A stretch of 64,000 nucleotides of DNA, taken from assembly GCF_016904885.1 (NCBI RefSeq), contig NZ_JADWYI010000001.1, positions 682,001 to 746,000 of the forward strand, written 5' to 3'. The position numbers and the translations under genes were made by a program. Source of the DNA: Archangium primigenium. GTDB lineage: Bacteria; Myxococcota; Myxococcia; Myxococcales; Myxococcaceae. Positions 49,997-58,224 of this stretch are shown piece by piece. The notes beneath the pieces were generated by a model that was given only the letters and a program-made list of their open reading frames with translations, was not told where the DNA came from and did no database searches. Position 1 is the stretch's first letter. Each line of letters begins with the position of its first letter.

Positions 49997-50533
49997 ATGA
50001 GTCCGTCCAAGCTGGTGTCGTGTCTGTCGGTGATGTGTGTCCTGGGTGCGGCGGCGGTGGGGGCCAGTCCCCGGGAGCCGTCCGCCATGCTCCCCGCGGG
50101 GGGTTTTCCCCTGCCCGAGCGGGAGTTCCTGCTCGTCAACGTGGGCTACTCGCTCTGTCTGACCGTGGTGGACGGCGTGGCCGAGGGCCAGCCGTGTGCC
50201 TGGGACGACGCGCCCGCCGCCCAGCGCTGGCGCTATCAGGATCGCCAACTCATCAGCATGCTCGGCGGCGACTGTGTCCTCGCGCCCTCGCTGGTGCCGT
50301 GCCAGGGCGCGGGCGCCTTCGAGCTGTCCTACAACCTGCTCACCCAGCACCTGGTGCTCTCTCCGGGCGGCACCTTCCAGGGCGGCAGTTGTCATGTGAT
50401 TGATCAGGTGTTCCAGCAAGACGAGACCACGGGCGTGCTGGTGCCGCGCCACTTGTCCCGGCGCGCGGCCCTGGAGTCCACCGCGTGCGAGGTCACCCGC
50501 TCCACGTCCCGGTGGGTCATCGTCCCGCTGTAG
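49997..50533 (+). CDS. Secreted protein, possibly ricin-B-like fold
   Basis: A 178-residue product from the ATG at 49997 with GGAGGAG upstream. The signal peptide is KLVSCLSVMCVLGAAAVGAS. The mature part has FLLVNVGYSLCLTVVDGVAE, CAWDDAPAAQRWRYQDRQLI (a QxW-like unit) and LGGDCVLAPSLV. This is reminiscent of ricin-type carbohydrate-binding beta-trefoils, with paired Cys. The match is short, so only a tentative call. A strong terminator follows. Confidence 0.6.
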   Translation: MSPSKLVSCLSVMCVLGAAAVGASPREPSAMLPAGGFPLPEREFLLVNVGYSLCLTVVDGVAEGQPCAWDDAPAAQRWRYQDRQLISMLGGDCVLAPSLVPCQGAGAFELSYNLLTQHLVLSPGGTFQGGSCHVIDQVFQQDETTGVLVPRHLSRRAALESTACEVTRSTSRWVIVPL

Positions 50534-50547
50534 CCGCCAAGCCCGGC

Positions 50548-50588
50548 CCAGACACCCACCCCCCCTCCGGTGGCGGGTGTCTGGTTTC
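50548..50588. terminator. Intrinsic terminator between convergent secreted-protein genes
   Basis: CCAGACACCC (50548-50557) and GGGTGTCTGG (50575-50584) form a perfect 10-bp stem followed on the plus strand by TTTC. It lies 15 bases after the stop of 49997-50533 and 19 bases past the end of the minus-strand gene at 50607, so it may serve both. Confidence 0.75.
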
Positions 50589-50606
50589 AGGCCGGGGCCG
50601 CGCGGA

Positions 50607-51182
50607 CTACAGCAGCGTCAGCACGAGGTTGGAGATGCCATGCGCCTGCGTCAGGCCTTCCACCGACAGGCAGCCGCCGATGAAGTCCGTATTCACATAC
50701 GTGATGGTGCGCACCGCCGTGGCCCCGGCGTATTTGCCCTCGGTCACCACGCCGTTGTACGTCTCCACGGTGAGCAGGCCCTGCACGTCCACCGCGTAGA
50801 GCGAGAAGGTGAGCTCGGACGTCTCACCCGTGTTCCAGCTCAGCGTCGTCTCGGAGGCCTGTCCCAGGCGCGTCAGCCCGCAGGACTGGCCCCGCCGGGC
50901 CGTGTGCTCGATGGCCGTGGCCCACACCACCGGCTCGCCCAGTACCGTGAGGCAGCTGTTGAAGGAGGACTGCGTGGCCACCGTCACGTCCTGGGACTGC
51001 TGGCGCAGCCCCGGCGAGAAGCTCGTGGTCACCGAGCCCAGCGGGCAGCTCACCACCGCGGGCAGTCCCAATCCCTGACGCCCACCGGCCGCCTGGCTCA
51101 TGCCCGGCATCAGCGACAGCAGCATGCCCACGACCACGTTTCGCACAAACCGCGCACCCTGACCCTGGTTCTGGTTCATCAT
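50607..51182 (-). CDS. Secreted hypothetical protein
   Basis: The ATG at 51182 has AGGAG nine bases upstream. The N-terminus is a signal peptide (RFVRNVVVGMLLSLMPGMSQ, cleaved near AAGG). The mature 155 residues are beta-rich with two Cys pairs: VVSCPLGSVTTSFSPGLRQQ, SSFNSCLTVLGE, RGQSCGLTRLGQASETTLSW, FIGGCLSVEGLTQAHG. No known motif is recognised. It converges on the gene ending at 50533 across the terminator. A 286-bp region upstream (51183-51468) has no gene I can see. Confidence 0.68.
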   Translation of the reverse strand: MMNQNQGQGARFVRNVVVGMLLSLMPGMSQAAGGRQGLGLPAVVSCPLGSVTTSFSPGLRQQSQDVTVATQSSFNSCLTVLGEPVVWATAIEHTARRGQSCGLTRLGQASETTLSWNTGETSELTFSLYAVDVQGLLTVETYNGVVTEGKYAGATAVRTITYVNTDFIGGCLSVEGLTQAHGISNLVLTLL

Positions 51183-51468
51183 TGGGGATGACTCCTGGAC
51201 GGATTCTGGGACGTTGGTGAGGCTCGACAGCACTTCGCCGCTCGACGGCGCGAGAGGAGGGCCCGGGACAGGCGTCGGCGCTTCCGCGGCATCCCGGTGA
51301 CCACCGCCCCCCCCTCGTGAAACCCATTGAAAGGGATTCGGGCCCTCGAAACAATACAGACCCGGGGGTTCCGTGATTGCGGGTTTGTCCGCACTTCCCT
51401 TGCTCGTGCTTGAGACACGGAATTTTCCCTGTTAGTGGGAAGGAGTCGTCTGTCTATCGGGGGGTGCG

Positions 51469-53334
51469 ATGATGAGAAAGATTGCCCGGGCATCCGGAGT
51501 GTCTGTGATGGGCTGGGGGGTGCTGTTGGTGCTCACGGCGGGCTGGAGCGGCGCGCTGCGCTCGCCCACCCAGGCCCCCGCGGCGCGTGAGGTGTTGGAG
51601 GACGCGCGGCGGCTGGAGGCCTGGTACGCCGCCGCCACGCGGGGCACGGGCCGCGCGAGTGTCTCGCTGGACCTGGGCCAGGAGGCGCACCGGGCCTTCC
51701 TCCTGCGCCGGCTCCAGGCCGCGGGCAAGACGCCCCGCTCCGCGCCGGAGCTCTTCCGCCGGCTCGCCGCCGCGCGCGCCCGGAGCCCCGCGCCGAGCGA
51801 GGCCGGCCTGTGGTGCGACCACGCCCTGCTGCTGCGCCCCGCCCTCCCCTCCCCTTCCGGCGAGGCGCTCGTCTTCCCCGTGTCCGTGCGCGTGAGCTGC
51901 CTGGGCGGCGCGGACTACGTCTTCGCGGACCTCATCGCCCAGGACGCGCCCCGGGACGACTCGACGCGCACCGTGCTCGCCTCGCGCGCGGGCGAGGAGT
52001 TCGCCGGGGGCACGGACTTCCTCGACGTGGCCGTGGACGTGCCGGCCGCGCCCGCCGACGGCCACCTCTTGCGCGTGGAGTCGCTCGCGCTCGCCTCGGA
52101 CGCCCGGAGCGGCCGCGACTTCGTCTCCTATGCGGTGGCGCGGCACTCGCTCGCGCTGCGGCCCGACGGAGGCCACGGCCTCGTGCACCCGCGCGCGCTC
52201 GTGCCGGGCGCGGGCGAGGAGGTGCTCCTGTGCCAGGCGCGCGGCGGCACCGACTGCGACTACGCCCAGGTGACGCTCACCGACGGCGTGCCCGAGCCCT
52301 TCACCGCCCAGCCCACCGGGCTCGCCGCCGCCCTGCCCGACGCGCCCGGCCGCTTCAGCGCCCAGGACTACTGGCCCTTCACCACCCCGCCCGACCCGCG
52401 CCACCTGCTGCTCCCCGTGCGCGCGCGCCTGTCCCCCGGCGCCCGCCCGGGCGGCCCGTGCACCGTGGCGCGCTACACCGCCGCCCGCCTCAAGCTCCTG
52501 GACACCGCGCGCGGCGCCACCTGCGTGCCCGCGCAGGATCCCCGCGGCCTCTTGCCCACGGGCCTCGTCTCGGGCCCGGTGGACTTCCTCGCCGCGCCCT
52601 CCACCCTGCTCAACGAGGACCTGCCCGACGCCCCCGCCTGCGAGGCCGCCGCGCTGCGCGACGCCCCCCTGAGCCTGAGCCTCACCCTGGTGGGCGAGGC
52701 CCGGTGCGAGGACGCCGACGGCACCGCCACGCTCGAGCCCTTTTTCCTCTCGGACGCGCTCGACCGCCGCGCCCCGGGCGCGCGCCGGCTCGTCTTCCAC
52801 GAGGGCTGCCTCGCCGAGGGCACCCCCATCACCCTCGCCGATGGCCGCGGCGTGCCCGTGGAGGACGTGCGCCCGGGGGACCGCGTGCGCGCGGACACGC
52901 TCGGCGCGGTGCTCACCGTGACGGACGTGAGCCGGGGCCAGGAGCCCGAGCCCCTGGTGCTGCTGCGCGACAGCGCCGGCCACGTGCTGCGCCTCACCGA
53001 GCGCCACCCCGTGCTCCTCCCGGACGGCGGCGGGGTGGCCGCCGGCGCGCTGCACCCCGGGGACACGGTGCGCACGGACGCGGGCCCCGCGCGCCTGGTC
53101 TCCGTGGCGCGGGTGCCCGGCGGCACGCGTGTCTTCAACCTGCGGCTGGGCACCGCGTCGGAGCTCGCGCGCCGCCCGGCCGGGGCCCCCGCCGCGCTCT
53201 TCGCCGGCGGCTTCCTCGTGGGGGACCTCGCCCTGCAGCGCGCCCTGGCCACCCCCACCCCCGCCGCGAGTCCGCCCCTCGCGCGCCTGCCACCCGCCTG
53301 GCACGCGGATCTGCACCACGCCCTCGCGCGCTGA
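51469..53334 (+). CDS. Secreted protein with C-terminal Hint (intein-like) domain
   Basis: A 621-residue product with a signal peptide (VMGWGVLLVLTAGWSGALR). Residues about 45-440 are a large beta-rich region with scattered Cys and no known motif. At residue 447 a Hint domain begins: EGCLAEGTPITLADGRGVPV, then EDVRPGDRVRA, TERHPVLLPDGGGV (block B His about 513) and VFNLRLG. The C-terminal splice signal (HN/C) is not there; ALFAGGFLVGDL takes its place. So it could cleave after Cys447 but not splice. Such Hint domains release or attach proteins, as in hedgehog-like and polymorphic toxin systems. Only a short tail follows the Hint domain. Confidence 0.8.
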   Translation: MMRKIARASGVSVMGWGVLLVLTAGWSGALRSPTQAPAAREVLEDARRLEAWYAAATRGTGRASVSLDLGQEAHRAFLLRRLQAAGKTPRSAPELFRRLAAARARSPAPSEAGLWCDHALLLRPALPSPSGEALVFPVSVRVSCLGGADYVFADLIAQDAPRDDSTRTVLASRAGEEFAGGTDFLDVAVDVPAAPADGHLLRVESLALASDARSGRDFVSYAVARHSLALRPDGGHGLVHPRALVPGAGEEVLLCQARGGTDCDYAQVTLTDGVPEPFTAQPTGLAAALPDAPGRFSAQDYWPFTTPPDPRHLLLPVRARLSPGARPGGPCTVARYTAARLKLLDTARGATCVPAQDPRGLLPTGLVSGPVDFLAAPSTLLNEDLPDAPACEAAALRDAPLSLSLTLVGEARCEDADGTATLEPFFLSDALDRRAPGARRLVFHEGCLAEGTPITLADGRGVPVEDVRPGDRVRADTLGAVLTVTDVSRGQEPEPLVLLRDSAGHVLRLTERHPVLLPDGGGVAAGALHPGDTVRTDAGPARLVSVARVPGGTRVFNLRLGTASELARRPAGAPAALFAGGFLVGDLALQRALATPTPAASPPLARLPPAWHADLHHALAR

Positions 53335-53434
53335 GGCCCCTGGGAGGCGCGGCTGGCGGCTGGGCGAGGCGCCGGGCCCGCTCCACCGCCAGGCCCTTCC
53401 GCCCCCGTGGGGGCCCCGGGTTAGCGTCGCCGCC

Positions 53435-54397
53435 ATGTCCCCCTCGCTTCGCGCGTCCCTGCTGCTGCTGTCCCTCTCCGCCTGCTCCCCCGACCCCTCC
53501 CCCGCCCCGGGCCCGGAGACCCCGGCTCCCGCCGACGCGGGGACCCCGCCCGCCTCGCCCGATGCCGGCTCTGACGCCGGCACCGACGCCGGCACCGACG
53601 CCGGCACCCCGCCCGCCACCGGCCCGGAGAGCTCGCGCGGCAGTGGCAAGCTGCCCTGCGCGCGCACGGGCACCCTCGCCTCCGGCGGGCAGACCTACGC
53701 CTACTGCGTGGCCGAGGTGGCCGGCGTGGAGCTGAAGATCTTCGAGCCCGTGGCCGCCTCCCCCGAGGCCCCCCTGCACCTGGCCGTCTACCTGCACGGG
53801 GATGGCGCGCGCACCTACACCAACGACACCGCCCCGCGTGCCCACGCCCCTTGGGCCGCCACCCACGGCACCCTCTACATCGCCGCGCGCGCGCTCAACG
53901 GCTGCGCCTGGTGGACCCGGCCCTCGCTCACCGCCTGCACCGACGAGGCCCCCCCCTCCGAGCGCGACCTGGAGGGCGCCGGCGCCGCCGCGCTGGTCAA
54001 GGTCATCGAGGAGGTGCGCGCGGGCTGGGACATCCTCAACGACGCGCCGCTCCTGCTCGGGGGCTCCTCGGGCGGCTCGGTGTTCCTCACCGCGAGCTTC
54101 CTGCCGCGCTACGGCCAGCGCTACCCCGCCGTCTACGCGCTCGCCTGCGGCGGCGAGGCCTCGTGGACGGGCGCGCTCGCGTGGAACCCCGCCCAGCCCG
54201 GCGCGCTCGGGCCCACGAAGCTCGTCTACACCTACGGGACGAAGGACGACTACCTCGCGGACATCGAGGCCTCGGTCGCCTTCTACCGCGAGCGCGCCTT
54301 CCCCCTCACCGAGACGCGCCTGCCCGACCTGGGCCACTGCGCCTTCGACCACGTGGGCGGCGTGAAGGACGTGTGGAACGCCGCGCTCGCGCCGTGA
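53435..54397 (+). CDS. Lipoprotein alpha/beta hydrolase (esterase/depolymerase-like)
   Basis: The ATG at 53435 gives a lipobox signal (LLLLSLSAC). A linker with DAGTDAG repeats follows. The hydrolase domain has LAVYLHGDGARTYTNDTAPR, a nucleophile elbow LLLGGSSGGSVFLTA, a strand with YTYGTKDDYLADIE (acid) and LPDLGHCAFDHVGG (His). The Ser-Asp-His triad is thus visible. The closest pattern is the PHB-depolymerase/feruloyl-esterase-like group. It would act at the cell surface on esters. The preceding Hint gene ends 100 bp upstream. Confidence 0.82.
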   Translation: MSPSLRASLLLLSLSACSPDPSPAPGPETPAPADAGTPPASPDAGSDAGTDAGTDAGTPPATGPESSRGSGKLPCARTGTLASGGQTYAYCVAEVAGVELKIFEPVAASPEAPLHLAVYLHGDGARTYTNDTAPRAHAPWAATHGTLYIAARALNGCAWWTRPSLTACTDEAPPSERDLEGAGAAALVKVIEEVRAGWDILNDAPLLLGGSSGGSVFLTASFLPRYGQRYPAVYALACGGEASWTGALAWNPAQPGALGPTKLVYTYGTKDDYLADIEASVAFYRERAFPLTETRLPDLGHCAFDHVGGVKDVWNAALAP

Positions 54398-54505
54398 AGC
54401 ACCCGCCGTGAATAGCCGGTGGGACCTGGCGTCAGGGGGAACGGATAGGGTAGGCCCCGGAAGGCCCAACCCGGGCCATCCGTCATTGGGCGGACTTCCA
54501 GGAGA

Positions 54506-54540
54506 ACCGTTTTGTCATAGGTTTACGACAAGACCGTTTT
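54506..54540. promoter_or_regulatory. AT-rich operator-like pair of repeats before the small gene at 54579
   Basis: Two direct copies of ACCGTTTT (54506-54513 and 54533-54540) frame a TTGTC/GACAA inverted repeat (54512-54516, 54527-54531). The patch stands out as AT-rich. It lies 39-73 bases before the ATG and could carry a promoter with regulator sites. Confidence 0.4.
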
Positions 54541-54578
54541 CCTGTAACTCCCGCCGCTCGCCCCCGAGATTCTTCTTC

Positions 54579-54848
54579 ATGCGTGACACCGTCGATGCCG
54601 CCGCCTTCCACCCCGCCCTCCCCGTGTCCCCGGCCCCCGAGCGCCACGTCTCGGCGCTCGCCGACTGGCACGGCCCGGAGGCCCTGGGGACCCAGGTGAG
54701 CGAGGTGCTGGAGGACCTGCACCAGCTCCTGGTCGACATGGAGGCCGAGGCCCACTTCCACGAGGCGCGCCTCACCCCCCGCCACCTGGATGATCAGGTG
54801 GACGCGGCGCTCGCCGACCTGCACCACCTGCTCGTGGAGCTCGGGTAG
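54579..54848 (+). CDS. Small hypothetical protein with two similar helical units
   Basis: An 89-residue soluble protein. TQVSEVLEDLHQLLVDMEAE is echoed at the end by DQVDAALADLHHLLVELG, so it looks like two related amphipathic helices, perhaps a dimerisation or docking module. An intact frame is preceded by an AT-rich promoter-like patch. A decayed partial copy of the gene is at 55475-55561. Function is unknown. Confidence 0.62.
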   Translation: MRDTVDAAAFHPALPVSPAPERHVSALADWHGPEALGTQVSEVLEDLHQLLVDMEAEAHFHEARLTPRHLDDQVDAALADLHHLLVELG

Positions 54849-54853
54849 GCCGG

Positions 54854-55417
54854 CTACTCGGTCACGCTGGTGAGGGGGCGCTTCCTCTCGACGACGGGGA
54901 TGTAGCAGCGCCCCTCGTACTCGTAGAGGTCGCCACACGGAGGCGGTGACACCGCCTCGATCCAGCAGGCATCGTTGAGCAGCACCTGCACGGGTGCGGT
55001 GCCACAAGGGGCGGCCTGCTGCCCCTTCATGCGTTTGGACGGCATCTTCTTCGCCACCACGCCGGCGTCACCCGGGCTGGTGAGGAGCCACTCCGGCACC
55101 TCGGCGTCCTCCACTTCCCAGGCCCACATCGCTCGCGGCGCCCCACTGTCGCCGAGCGCGAGCAGGACCCAGACGGCGAGGCCCCCGGCGAGCGCCCACA
55201 CGGCGCGAGGCAGGTGCCACACCGGGCGCATCCTCCGCCCACCGCTTCGGGTGGAGGTGGTCCGCAGCACGACCCGCAGCGCCAGGAGCACGAGCCCCAC
55301 GGTGCCCATCTCCCGCGCGCACGTGACGGAGAAGAGGAGGAGTCTCGGCCCGCTGATCCCGAGGCGACTGGCACTGAGGAAGACGCGCGCCCACTCCCGC
55401 TTTTTTCTTGAGGTCAT
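54854..55417 (-). CDS. Membrane protein with myxobacterial Cys-rich C-terminal motif
   Basis: The ATG at 55417 is chosen to start the first hydrophobic region; a longer frame upstream overlaps a gene relic. There are probably two membrane segments (TVGLVLLALRVVL and AVWALAGGLAVWVLLAL). The C-terminal 60 residues have CGTAPVQVLLNDACWIEAVS, then PPCGDLYEYEGRCYIPV, a Cys-patterned ending. I recall similar endings in myxobacterial proteins encoded next to Ser/Thr kinases, but no kinase is here. The extracytoplasmic part probably has two disulfides. Confidence 0.65.
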   Translation of the reverse strand: MTSRKKREWARVFLSASRLGISGPRLLLFSVTCAREMGTVGLVLLALRVVLRTTSTRSGGRRMRPVWHLPRAVWALAGGLAVWVLLALGDSGAPRAMWAWEVEDAEVPEWLLTSPGDAGVVAKKMPSKRMKGQQAAPCGTAPVQVLLNDACWIEAVSPPPCGDLYEYEGRCYIPVVERKRPLTSVTE

Positions 55418-55474
55418 ATGGGCGGGGTGACTTAGCGCGTCGTGTGCGCGTGCGTCCACGGTCCACGACCGCGG

Positions 55475-55561
55475 ATGCCGAGCGCCACGGTTCGGCACCT
55501 GGATGACCCACTGGACGCGGCCCTTGGACCCGCGTCACCTGCCCGTGGAGATCGTGGTTAG
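55475..55561 (+). pseudogene. Decayed partial copy of the small gene at 54579
   Basis: The short frame reads ATVRHLDDPLDAALGP, matching RHLDDQVDAALAD in the intact gene. The DNA from CACCTGGATGA on aligns to 54780-54848 with about three quarters of bases equal. A two-base gap shifts the frame before the end, and the middle of the gene is missing. It ends at the 3' end of the DUF262 gene and marks the left border of the defence-like operon. Confidence 0.5.
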
Positions 55562-57201
55562 AACGGCATCAGAGCGTCCTCGGCGAGAGCGTATCGTGCG
55601 TCTTCCTCGACGAATGGGTCGATGAAGTGAGCGTCCAACTCCGCCAGGGTTTGTTGGCGCTCCATCAGGAAGCCCTCGATGTCGTGCTCTTCAATCGCTC
55701 GGAGTGCCGCTGGTGTGATGGCGTGGCTGGCCAGGAAGTCCTTGTCGGCCACAATGGGTCTTCGGGCAAGCAGGCTGCGGATGGCCTCGGCCTCCTGTGG
55801 CCGCACGATGATGCGATTGGCGCTTTCGGGGCGCCCACGAACAAGTGGAACGATGGCATCCGCGCCATGCCGGGCTAGCAGTGCGAGAGGGTTGTCTATG
55901 GGTCGGCCGTCGGCGTCGCGAGGCCTCAATTCCGCCAAGCGGATCGCCAGGGCCTTGGAACGGGCGGACCGGTAATGGAAGCGCTCGGGGAGCGGTTCGA
56001 CGGCCATGGACGTTCCTGCCGCGGCGAAACATGTCTCCCCGCTCGCGAGGCTCCGGACATTCCGCAACAAGCGGTTGAGCTTGTTCCGGTTGACCGCGCG
56101 GAAGACACCTCCATAGGTGGTCAGCCAGAACCAGCGGATGATGTGCGGTGTGACCTCTGACAAGGGCTTGCCCGAGATCCTCCAGACACGCATGGCCTCC
56201 GCGAGGAGGATGAGCTGGTAGCGGGAGGGGAGCAGTTCGGCGGAGAGGACTCCGCACTTGCGCTGCAGGAAGCGGACCGCCTCGTGCAGATTGTCGATGG
56301 CGTCATCCAAGAGGCGGGGATTCGCCGCGAGCTGTTTGCCGAGCGTCTCGACGTTCTCCTCGAAGAGACTCAAGTCGAGCGAAACCTTGCAGACATCGAG
56401 GAACAGATCCTCGTCCGGCTCGGGCGCCCAACTCGACTCCTTGATGAGGGCCTTGGCGGCGGTCAACCGCTCACGCAGGTCGAACTTCTCGTTCCAGGTC
56501 AGCGCCTGCATCATGTGGAACTCACCCATGGGCGTGCCCCGACTGTTGATGCGGTGGAAGATGCGCGTGGCGTGCTCCAGGTCCTCGGTCACGATGGCGA
56601 GCACGGGAATCTTGTAGTCGCGAAACGCGCTCACCAACTCGTCGGATGCCTGGATGAGCCGCTCGGCGTCGGGCTGCTTCGCCAGTTCTCGCTGGAAGCG
56701 CAGCAGCCCGATGCCATCGAGTGTCAACCAGAGCGGCTGCCACGTCGCGGGAGGCGGTTCATCCGTCTCGTGAACCAGGAACGTGCGCTCCTCCAGGTCG
56801 TAATAAAGATCCCAACTCGACCCGCGCCCGATGCTGCGCTCAATGGGTTCCGGTATGCTACCCACGACACGCGGATGGATGCTCCCGAGAAGAGTACTGA
56901 GCCGCTGGACGCCATCCAAGAGGTAGCTGTGCATGAGGCCCTCGATGGGAGGACGCTCGGGGAGCCGGTAGGGACCAATAGCCTGAAAGCACTCCAGGCG
57001 CCGGGTGGCGGTGCGCCAGATGAGGACGCTGCCCATCGGGATGCCGTCGCGCACGCTATTGAGGAGTTCGAGGCGCTGACTGTCGTTCCAGACGAAGTCC
57101 CGCTGGAACAGGGGCAGGCGCAGGTTGCCCTCCATGATCTCCTGGAGCAGACGGGCCAGGGACTGGATTTGAGGCTCACTCAGATAGGACGGGGTCGCCA
57201 T
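55558..57201 (-). CDS. DUF262-domain protein (GmrSD/ParB-nuclease-like), third gene of defence-like operon
   Basis: A 547-residue protein. The N-terminal half is DUF262: LRLPLFQRDFVWNDSQRLEL, IPMGSVLIWRTATRRLECFQ and LLDGVQRLSTLLGSI (family DGQQR, here DGVQR), then RIFHRINSRGTPMGEFHMMQ. DUF262 occurs in nucleotide-dependent restriction proteins such as GmrSD and in many defence genes. The usual C-terminal HNH (DUF1524) is not visible; the second half is helical with HYRSARSKALAIRLAE. It starts 18 bp after the TOPRIM-like gene, so one operon. GC content is lower than the core genes nearby. Confidence 0.85.
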   Translation of the reverse strand: MATPSYLSEPQIQSLARLLQEIMEGNLRLPLFQRDFVWNDSQRLELLNSVRDGIPMGSVLIWRTATRRLECFQAIGPYRLPERPPIEGLMHSYLLDGVQRLSTLLGSIHPRVVGSIPEPIERSIGRGSSWDLYYDLEERTFLVHETDEPPPATWQPLWLTLDGIGLLRFQRELAKQPDAERLIQASDELVSAFRDYKIPVLAIVTEDLEHATRIFHRINSRGTPMGEFHMMQALTWNEKFDLRERLTAAKALIKESSWAPEPDEDLFLDVCKVSLDLSLFEENVETLGKQLAANPRLLDDAIDNLHEAVRFLQRKCGVLSAELLPSRYQLILLAEAMRVWRISGKPLSEVTPHIIRWFWLTTYGGVFRAVNRNKLNRLLRNVRSLASGETCFAAAGTSMAVEPLPERFHYRSARSKALAIRLAELRPRDADGRPIDNPLALLARHGADAIVPLVRGRPESANRIIVRPQEAEAIRSLLARRPIVADKDFLASHAITPAALRAIEEHDIEGFLMERQQTLAELDAHFIDPFVEEDARYALAEDALMPF

Positions 57202-57219
57202 GATCGGATTTCCTTGTGC

Positions 57220-58224
57220 TCAGGCGGCGCGCAGCATCGTTTCGAACAGCCGCATCAACTCGGGGCGCTGTCCATCTTCCGTGAACGCGTTTTCCTCAAT
57301 GCGCTCGTGGAATGCGCGGGCCACGATGGAACTGAAGCCCTCCTCCAACAATGCCGCCTTGTCTGGCTGTTGTGCGATGAGCGGCTCAAAAATGTCTGCG
57401 ACTCCCTCTGCGGACTTTCGGTCCTTCTTCAACCCGTGCTTCATGTTGTAGTGGTGACGTTGCTCCTCCGACAAGGAGCGGAACGCATGAAGCTTGGCGA
57501 GCCATTTTTCATCGAAATCCCGAGCATGTTGCTGCCCGAGCCAATGCTTGAGGGCGGGCTCGGGGATGTAATTTTCAATGGCCCTACGCTCAAGCTGATG
57601 GTGCGGCAGTCCATGGTGGGCGCAGGTGTTCGCGAGTCGTCTGGAGTCCGAGGAGGGTTCCCCTCGCTTGCGTGCATCACTGTCGAGCATGACGAACAGG
57701 CGCAGGCACAACTCGGGGGTCAGATTTTCCTTGGCGAGAACGTGACGCAGATTCTGGATGCCGCCCCGGTGCTCCAGCTTGAAGCATCTGCTCCTGGACC
57801 ACGTCTCGAAGCGCTCCCGGTAGATGAAGGGCACGGACGCCTTGAGGAAGGTCTCGTCATGGACTCCCTCGATGACGACGCTCAGTGGCTCGCGTAGCAG
57901 GGCGTTCGCGGTGCCAAGAGAGAAGCGCGGGACCTTTCCACTCCAATCGACGTCGGGCACATCCGCGATGCGAATGACGGTCGTGGAGGCGTCCCTTGCT
58001 TGCCGCTGTACTCCCTCTTCGAGCAGGAATTCGATGCGCTCTCGCTCTCGTCCTTGCGCTGGCAGGCCATTCAACCACTCACGGAATTCCACTGCATCTG
58101 GAGGGTCCACAGAGATGTAGTGGCAAGTCCTGTCCAAGCAGAGTTGCCAGAGCGTGGGGAGCGCGAAGGGATCGCGTTGGAGTTGCGCGGAGGCGAAGAG
58201 TGGCGCCTCGATGATGAGCCTCAC
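57220..58224 (-). CDS. TOPRIM-like (OLD/DUF4435-like) protein, second gene of defence-like operon
   Basis: Translated from a GTG at 58224 that overlaps the ATPase stop (GTGA). The 334-residue protein has a TOPRIM pattern from about residue 115: LSVVIEGVHDETFLKASV (Glu and Asp), LEHRGGIQNLRHVL, LFVMLDSDARKRGE (Asp-x-Asp) and LERRAIENYIPEPALKHWLG. TOPRIM domains in OLD-type nucleases cut nucleic acids using Mg2+. In PARIS and Gabija systems an ATPase controls a TOPRIM partner. The first 110 residues are of unknown fold. It is clearly the partner of the ATPase by coupling. Confidence 0.75.
   Translation of the reverse strand: MRLIIEAPLFASAQLQRDPFALPTLWQLCLDRTCHYISVDPPDAVEFREWLNGLPAQGRERERIEFLLEEGVQRQARDASTTVIRIADVPDVDWSGKVPRFSLGTANALLREPLSVVIEGVHDETFLKASVPFIYRERFETWSRSRCFKLEHRGGIQNLRHVLAKENLTPELCLRLFVMLDSDARKRGEPSSDSRRLANTCAHHGLPHHQLERRAIENYIPEPALKHWLGQQHARDFDEKWLAKLHAFRSLSEEQRHHYNMKHGLKKDRKSAEGVADIFEPLIAQQPDKAALLEEGFSSIVARAFHERIEENAFTEDGQRPELMRLFETMLRAA

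Noticed and set aside
53533-53620. Asp-Ala-Gly repeats in the surface hydrolase as a calcium-binding motif
   Set aside because: The DAGTDAG linker is short and looks like a flexible spacer; it lacks the GGxGxD pattern of calcium-binding RTX repeats.
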